This document shows positions 60,755 to 64,000 of a stretch of 64,000 nucleotides of DNA, piece by piece. How positions within the stretch are numbered: position 1 is the stretch's first letter; each line of letters begins with the position of its first letter. Position numbers and translations under genes: made by a program. The notes beneath the pieces are model-generated. The model did no database searches. It was not told the DNA's origin and saw nothing but the letters and a program-made list of their open reading frames with translations. The stretch lies in contig NZ_JACHHN010000009.1 of the NCBI RefSeq assembly GCF_014202765.1, forward strand, positions 62,001 through 126,000, read 5' to 3'. The DNA comes from Silvimonas terrae. Its GTDB lineage: Bacteria; Pseudomonadota; Gammaproteobacteria; Burkholderiales; Chitinibacteraceae.

Positions 60755-62782
60755 CTAGCGCCGGCCACCGCCCAACAACAGCATTTCGGCGGCAGAGAGA
60801 TTTTCTGGCTCGCCCAGCAATACCAGCACATCACCTTCCTGCAATTCCATATCTGGCTCAGGCACCCATGCTGGCAGATTGGTGCGGCGCAGGTTTTTCA
60901 CTTCCACATGCATGGCATGCAAGTCCAGATCGGCCAGTTTGCGGCCAATCGCAGCCGCGCCCTTGATCAGGTGCACGCTGTGCAAGCGCGGCTGTGTGCG
61001 CTCTGTACCTTCCAGATCATCGTTCACACTGCGGAAAAAACCACGGAACATCTGGTAGCGTGCTTCCCGCACCTCGCGAATCCGTTTAAGCACGCGGTTC
61101 AGCGGGGTACCCAGCAACATCAGGGTGTGCGATGCCAGCATCAGACTGCCTTCCAGGATTTCTGCCACCACTTCCGCGGCACCGGCGGCCTTGAGCTTGT
61201 CGATGTCAGATTCATCGTAGGTCCGCACGATCACCGGCAAATCCGGGCGCAATTGCTTGGCCAGTTCCAGAATCTGTAGTGCCGAGTGCGTGTCCGCATA
61301 GGTCACCACCAGCGCACGGGCGCGCATCAGGCCCGCTGCCAGCAACACTTCACGCTTGGCGGCATCGCCATAAACGACCGAGTCCCCCGCTGCACCCGCT
61401 TCACGCACCACTTCGGGATCAAGGTCCAGGGCAAAGAACGGAATATTTTCCTGGGTCAGCAAGCGGGCCAACGACTGACCACTACGACCATAACCGCACA
61501 ACACGACGTGACCTTGCGCACCCATGGAACGCACAGCAATCTGATGCAGGTTGGCCGCCATGTTCATCCATTCAGAACTGGCCAGGCGGAGCACCAGCTT
61601 GTCGCTGTGCTGGATGACAAAGGGCGTGGCCAGCATGGAAAGGACAATCCCGGCGATGGTGGCTTGCTGCAGTTCGGCAGAAATCAAACCATTGCTGGCC
61701 GACAGCGCCAGCAGCACGAAGGCAAACTCACCCCCTTGCCCCAGCGTAAAGCCGGTTCGCAAGCTGGGGCCCGGTGCCGAGCCAAACAAGCGGGCCAGGC
61801 CAGCAATCAGCATCATCTTGCCCGGGCCCATCAACGCCAGCACCACCAGTACCAGCCACCACTGCCGCAGCAAGGTATGGAAATCCAGATTCATGCCGAC
61901 CGTGACAAAGAACAAACCCAGCAACAGGTCACGGAATGGGCGGATATCGTCTTCCACCTGGTAGCGATATTGGGTTTCCGCAATCAGCATGCCGGCGAGG
62001 AATGCGCCCAGCGCCATCGACAACCCGGCCAGATCGGTCAGCCAGGCAATACCCAGCGTGATGAACAAGAGGTTGATCATGAACAGTTCGCTGGAGTGCT
62101 GCCGCGCCACCAGGTTGAACCACGGCCGCATCAATTTCTGCCCCAGATACAGCAACAAGAACAGCACAATGCCAATTTTTACCGCCGCCAGACCCAGCGC
62201 ATAGAACATCTCGCTAGCCGGCCGGCTCAGTGCCGGCGTCATGATCAGCATCGGCACCACGGCCAGATCCTGGAATAACAACACGCCGATGGCATTCAAG
62301 CCATGCGGCGCGTTGAGTTCATTGCGTTCAGCCAGCAGTTTGGACACCATGGCCGTTGACGACATGGCCAGGGCGCCACCCAGCGCCAGACCGGTAATCC
62401 AGCCTCCGCCGCCGATCCGGGTCACCGCACACACCAGCAAGGCGGTGGCAACCACCTGACTAAAGCCCAGGCCAAACACCACTTTGCGCATGGCCATCAG
62501 TCGCGCCAGATTAAATTCAAGCCCCAGCGTGAACATCAGGAAAACAACGCCGAACTCGGCCAGATGTTCAGCACCGGTAGAGGTATCAATAAATCCGAGC
62601 GCGTGCGGCCCGATCAACATGCCCACGACCAGATAACCCAGCATGGCGGGCAGTTTCAGACTCCGGCACGCCACCACCGTCAGAACGGCAGAGGCCAGCA
62701 GCAAAAGAAGCGATGAAAGATGAATGGTGGCTCCCGACGGCGAAATGGTGAAAAAACGACTTTGAGTATAGCTAAAGAGCAT
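60755..62782 (-). CDS. Kef-type monovalent cation:proton antiporter with RCK domains
   Basis: Encodes 675 residues from the ATG at 62782, or 656 from an ATT at 62725. About twelve membrane helices of the CPA2 exchanger (GYLVVGMLIGPHALGF, HLAEFGVVFLMFTLGLEFNL, FFVTVGMNLDF) are followed by an RCK_N/TrkA-N domain (HVVLCGYGRSGQSLARLL, about 420) and a TrkA-C domain at the end. KefB and KefC export potassium with proton uptake under electrophile stress. The first 18 residues from the ATG do not fit the family, and the ATT has GGGAG five bases upstream, so the shorter start is plausible. Confidence 0.88.
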   Translation of the reverse strand: MLFSYTQSRFFTISPSGATIHLSSLLLLLASAVLTVVACRSLKLPAMLGYLVVGMLIGPHALGFIDTSTGAEHLAEFGVVFLMFTLGLEFNLARLMAMRKVVFGLGFSQVVATALLVCAVTRIGGGGWITGLALGGALAMSSTAMVSKLLAERNELNAPHGLNAIGVLLFQDLAVVPMLIMTPALSRPASEMFYALGLAAVKIGIVLFLLLYLGQKLMRPWFNLVARQHSSELFMINLLFITLGIAWLTDLAGLSMALGAFLAGMLIAETQYRYQVEDDIRPFRDLLLGLFFVTVGMNLDFHTLLRQWWLVLVVLALMGPGKMMLIAGLARLFGSAPGPSLRTGFTLGQGGEFAFVLLALSASNGLISAELQQATIAGIVLSMLATPFVIQHSDKLVLRLASSEWMNMAANLHQIAVRSMGAQGHVVLCGYGRSGQSLARLLTQENIPFFALDLDPEVVREAGAAGDSVVYGDAAKREVLLAAGLMRARALVVTYADTHSALQILELAKQLRPDLPVIVRTYDESDIDKLKAAGAAEVVAEILEGSLMLASHTLMLLGTPLNRVLKRIREVREARYQMFRGFFRSVNDDLEGTERTQPRLHSVHLIKGAAAIGRKLADLDLHAMHVEVKNLRRTNLPAWVPEPDMELQEGDVLVLLGEPENLSAAEMLLLGGGRR
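62765..62770 (-). promoter_or_regulatory. -10-like box (TATACT) downstream of the annotated antiporter ATG
   Basis: TATACT on the minus strand at 62765-62770. Transcription from it would start near 62757, which excludes the ATG at 62782 from the message but includes a GGGAG-ATT start at 62725. The -35 is poor. Confidence 0.35.
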
Positions 62783-62836
62783 ACCGGCCAGCCTGTCTTG
62801 TCACAACGTCGCTAGCAGTTTTCATGCCCGGTCTTT

Positions 62837-62842
62837 TATACT
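62837..62842 (+). promoter_or_regulatory. -10-like box (TATACT) directly upstream of kdsD
   Basis: TATACT ends eight bases before the ATG at 62851, so a transcript from it would be leaderless or nearly so. No good -35 at 16-18 bases. Confidence 0.35.
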
Positions 62843-62850
62843 TGTTCTCC

Positions 62851-63828
62851 ATGACCTCTAGAGATACCACTCGTTTTCTGGATCGGGCCCGGCACGTGCT
62901 GTCTATCGAAGCCACCGCGATCGAGAACATTGCCCAGCGACTGGACGCGCCTTTTAGCGAAGCTTGCGCCCTGATGCTGGCCTGCACCGGCCGCATTGTG
63001 GTCACCGGCATGGGCAAATCCGGCCATGTGGCCCGCAAGATTGCCGCGACCATGTCCAGTACCGGCTCTCCGGCGTTGTTCCTGCACCCGGCAGAAGCGG
63101 CACATGGCGACCTTGGCATGATTACGCCGCAAGATGTGGTGCTGGCTCTGTCTTACTCGGGTGAGTCGGATGAACTGCTGACGATACTGCCCAGCCTGAA
63201 ACGCATTGGCGTGCCGTTGATTGCCATGACTGGCAACAGCAAATCCACCCTGGCCCGGGAGGCGCACGTCTGGCTGGATAGCGCGGTTGAGCAAGAGGCC
63301 TGCCCGCTCAACCTGGCCCCGACCGCCAGCACTACGGTGGCGTTGGCGCTGGGCGATGCCCTGGCCGTGGCCATGCTGGAAGAACGTGATTTCAGCGCCG
63401 AAGACTTTGCCCATTCGCATCCGGGCGGCAGTCTGGGCCGGCGTCTGCTGATCCGTGTCAGTGATGTGATGCGCCAGGGCGACGATCTGCCCACCGTTCA
63501 TCTGGATACGCCCTTGCGTGACGCATTGATGGAAATCAGCCGGAAAGGCTTGGGAATGACGGCGGTCATGGACCAGAACAACGCGCTTGCCGGCATTTTT
63601 ACAGATGGCGATTTGCGCCGGGCGCTGGATCGCGGGGTAGATGTACATCACACCCGCGTACTTGAAGTCATGACACCCAACCCCATCACCATAGAAGCGG
63701 GCAAACTGGCAGCGGAAGCTGTCCGCATTATGGAAGAACGCCGAATCGGCGCCCTGCTGGTCACCGAAGGTGGCAAGCTGGCCGGCGCCTTGAACATGCA
63801 CGATCTGCTGCGCGCCCGCGTGGTCTGA
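62851..63828 (+). CDS. kdsD: D-arabinose 5-phosphate isomerase KdsD
   Basis: Encodes 325 residues from the ATG at 62851 (MTSRDTTRF). It isomerises ribulose 5-phosphate to arabinose 5-phosphate, the first step to Kdo of lipopolysaccharide. The SIS domain (about 30-180) shows [41 protein letters not shown] and [10 protein letters not shown]; two CBS domains follow (about 200-325). Length matches E. coli KdsD (328). kdsC follows after 22 bases, the usual order before the lpt genes. Confidence 0.95.
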   Translation: MTSRDTTRFLDRARHVLSIEATAIENIAQRLDAPFSEACALMLACTGRIVVTGMGKSGHVARKIAATMSSTGSPALFLHPAEAAHGDLGMITPQDVVLALSYSGESDELLTILPSLKRIGVPLIAMTGNSKSTLAREAHVWLDSAVEQEACPLNLAPTASTTVALALGDALAVAMLEERDFSAEDFAHSHPGGSLGRRLLIRVSDVMRQGDDLPTVHLDTPLRDALMEISRKGLGMTAVMDQNNALAGIFTDGDLRRALDRGVDVHHTRVLEVMTPNPITIEAGKLAAEAVRIMEERRIGALLVTEGGKLAGALNMHDLLRARVV

Positions 63829-63850
63829 CGGGCCAGAAACAGGACAAACA

Positions 63851-64000
63851 ATGAATTCCCAAGCCGCAACAGCCGTGCGCCTGATGATTTTTGACGTAGA
63901 TGGCGTCATGACCGACGGCAGCCTGTACTACACCGATGCTGGTGAAGAACTCAAAGCCTTCAACGCGCTCGACGGCCATGGTATCCGCATGCTGCAAGAC
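63851..64000 (+). CDS. kdsC: 3-deoxy-D-manno-octulosonate 8-phosphate phosphatase KdsC (N-terminal part, runs off window)
   Basis: The ATG at 63851 has AGGA six bases upstream; the frame is open to the window end (50 codons). The HAD phosphatase motif [16 protein letters not shown] holds the nucleophile Asp and the acid/base Asp, and [14 protein letters not shown] is the conserved substrate-proximal loop of KdsC. It removes phosphate from Kdo-8-phosphate, following KdsD and KdsA in the route. Confidence 0.93.
   Translation, partial: MNSQAATAVRLMIFDVDGVMTDGSLYYTDAGEELKAFNALDGHGIRMLQD

Noticed and set aside
1-64000. tRNA, rRNA, CRISPR arrays, insertion sequences, prophage or defence genes
   Set aside because: Read for T-loop sequences, regularly spaced repeats, transposase motifs and phage genes; none was found.

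Overview
The window is a compact, mostly housekeeping stretch of a Gram-negative genome with high GC content. Several features point to a betaproteobacterium, probably of the order Neisseriales and close to the chitinolytic Chitinibacteraceae (Chitinibacter/Silvimonas type). These are the petABC-sspA-sspB run, hda facing purM, the purN-DUF3108 pair, the dat-ybeD-lipB-lipA run, a CpxRA/MisRS-type two-component system and a large secreted GH18 chitinase. The taxonomic placement is inference from gene content and order; no rRNA or tRNA gene is visible.

Layout. 1-4.3 kb: end of a SPOR protein gene, a FlgT-like secreted protein, trmB, and a thiS-thiG-acetyltransferase run. 4.3-9.7 kb: a tonB-type gene, transketolase, class I PHA synthase and a small unknown protein. 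9.8-17 kb: the murU/amgK peptidoglycan-recycling genes divergent from lptD-surA-pdxA-rsmA (outer-membrane assembly, vitamin B6, 16S rRNA methylation). 17.1-21.4 kb: a glutamate/aspartate-type ABC importer with two ATPase genes. 21.5-25.2 kb: a Spy/CpxP-like chaperone, a repeat-rich secreted peptide and a CpxR/CpxA-like system. 25.2-25.9 kb: a gene-free block of repeats. 25.9-33.8 kb: dGTPase, then a polyamine ABC importer potABC with two tandem binding-protein genes, then a VanZ-like membrane protein. 34-37.6 kb: thioesterase, lipA, lipB, ybeD and D-amino-acid aminotransferase. 37.7-42 kb: a 29-residue candidate membrane peptide, phoB-phoR and transaldolase. 42-46.7 kb: an unknown secreted protein, the chitinase and a QueD-family enzyme. 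46.8-53.4 kb: a SnoaL-like protein, hda, and purM-purN-DUF3108-DUF3108-rsmB-like. 53.4-60.7 kb: a small unknown gene beside an AT-rich block, sspB, sspA, petCBA, a lipoprotein, a Nif3-family protein and a DegS-like protease. 60.7-64 kb: a Kef-type antiporter divergent from kdsD and the start of kdsC.

The genes fit a free-living chitin degrader. Chitinase releases sugar, transketolase and transaldolase supply the pentose phosphate pathway, PHA synthase stores carbon, ABC importers take up acidic amino acids and polyamines, and several genes (lptD, surA, Cpx-like, DegS-like, kdsD/kdsC, murU/amgK) build or guard the envelope. I found no phage, insertion sequence, CRISPR array or defence island. 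The unusual material is in small and intergenic features: a 29-codon gene, paired palindromes, short mobile-looking repeats, a hairpin against a start codon, possible leaderless or AUU starts, and paralogous gene pairs.
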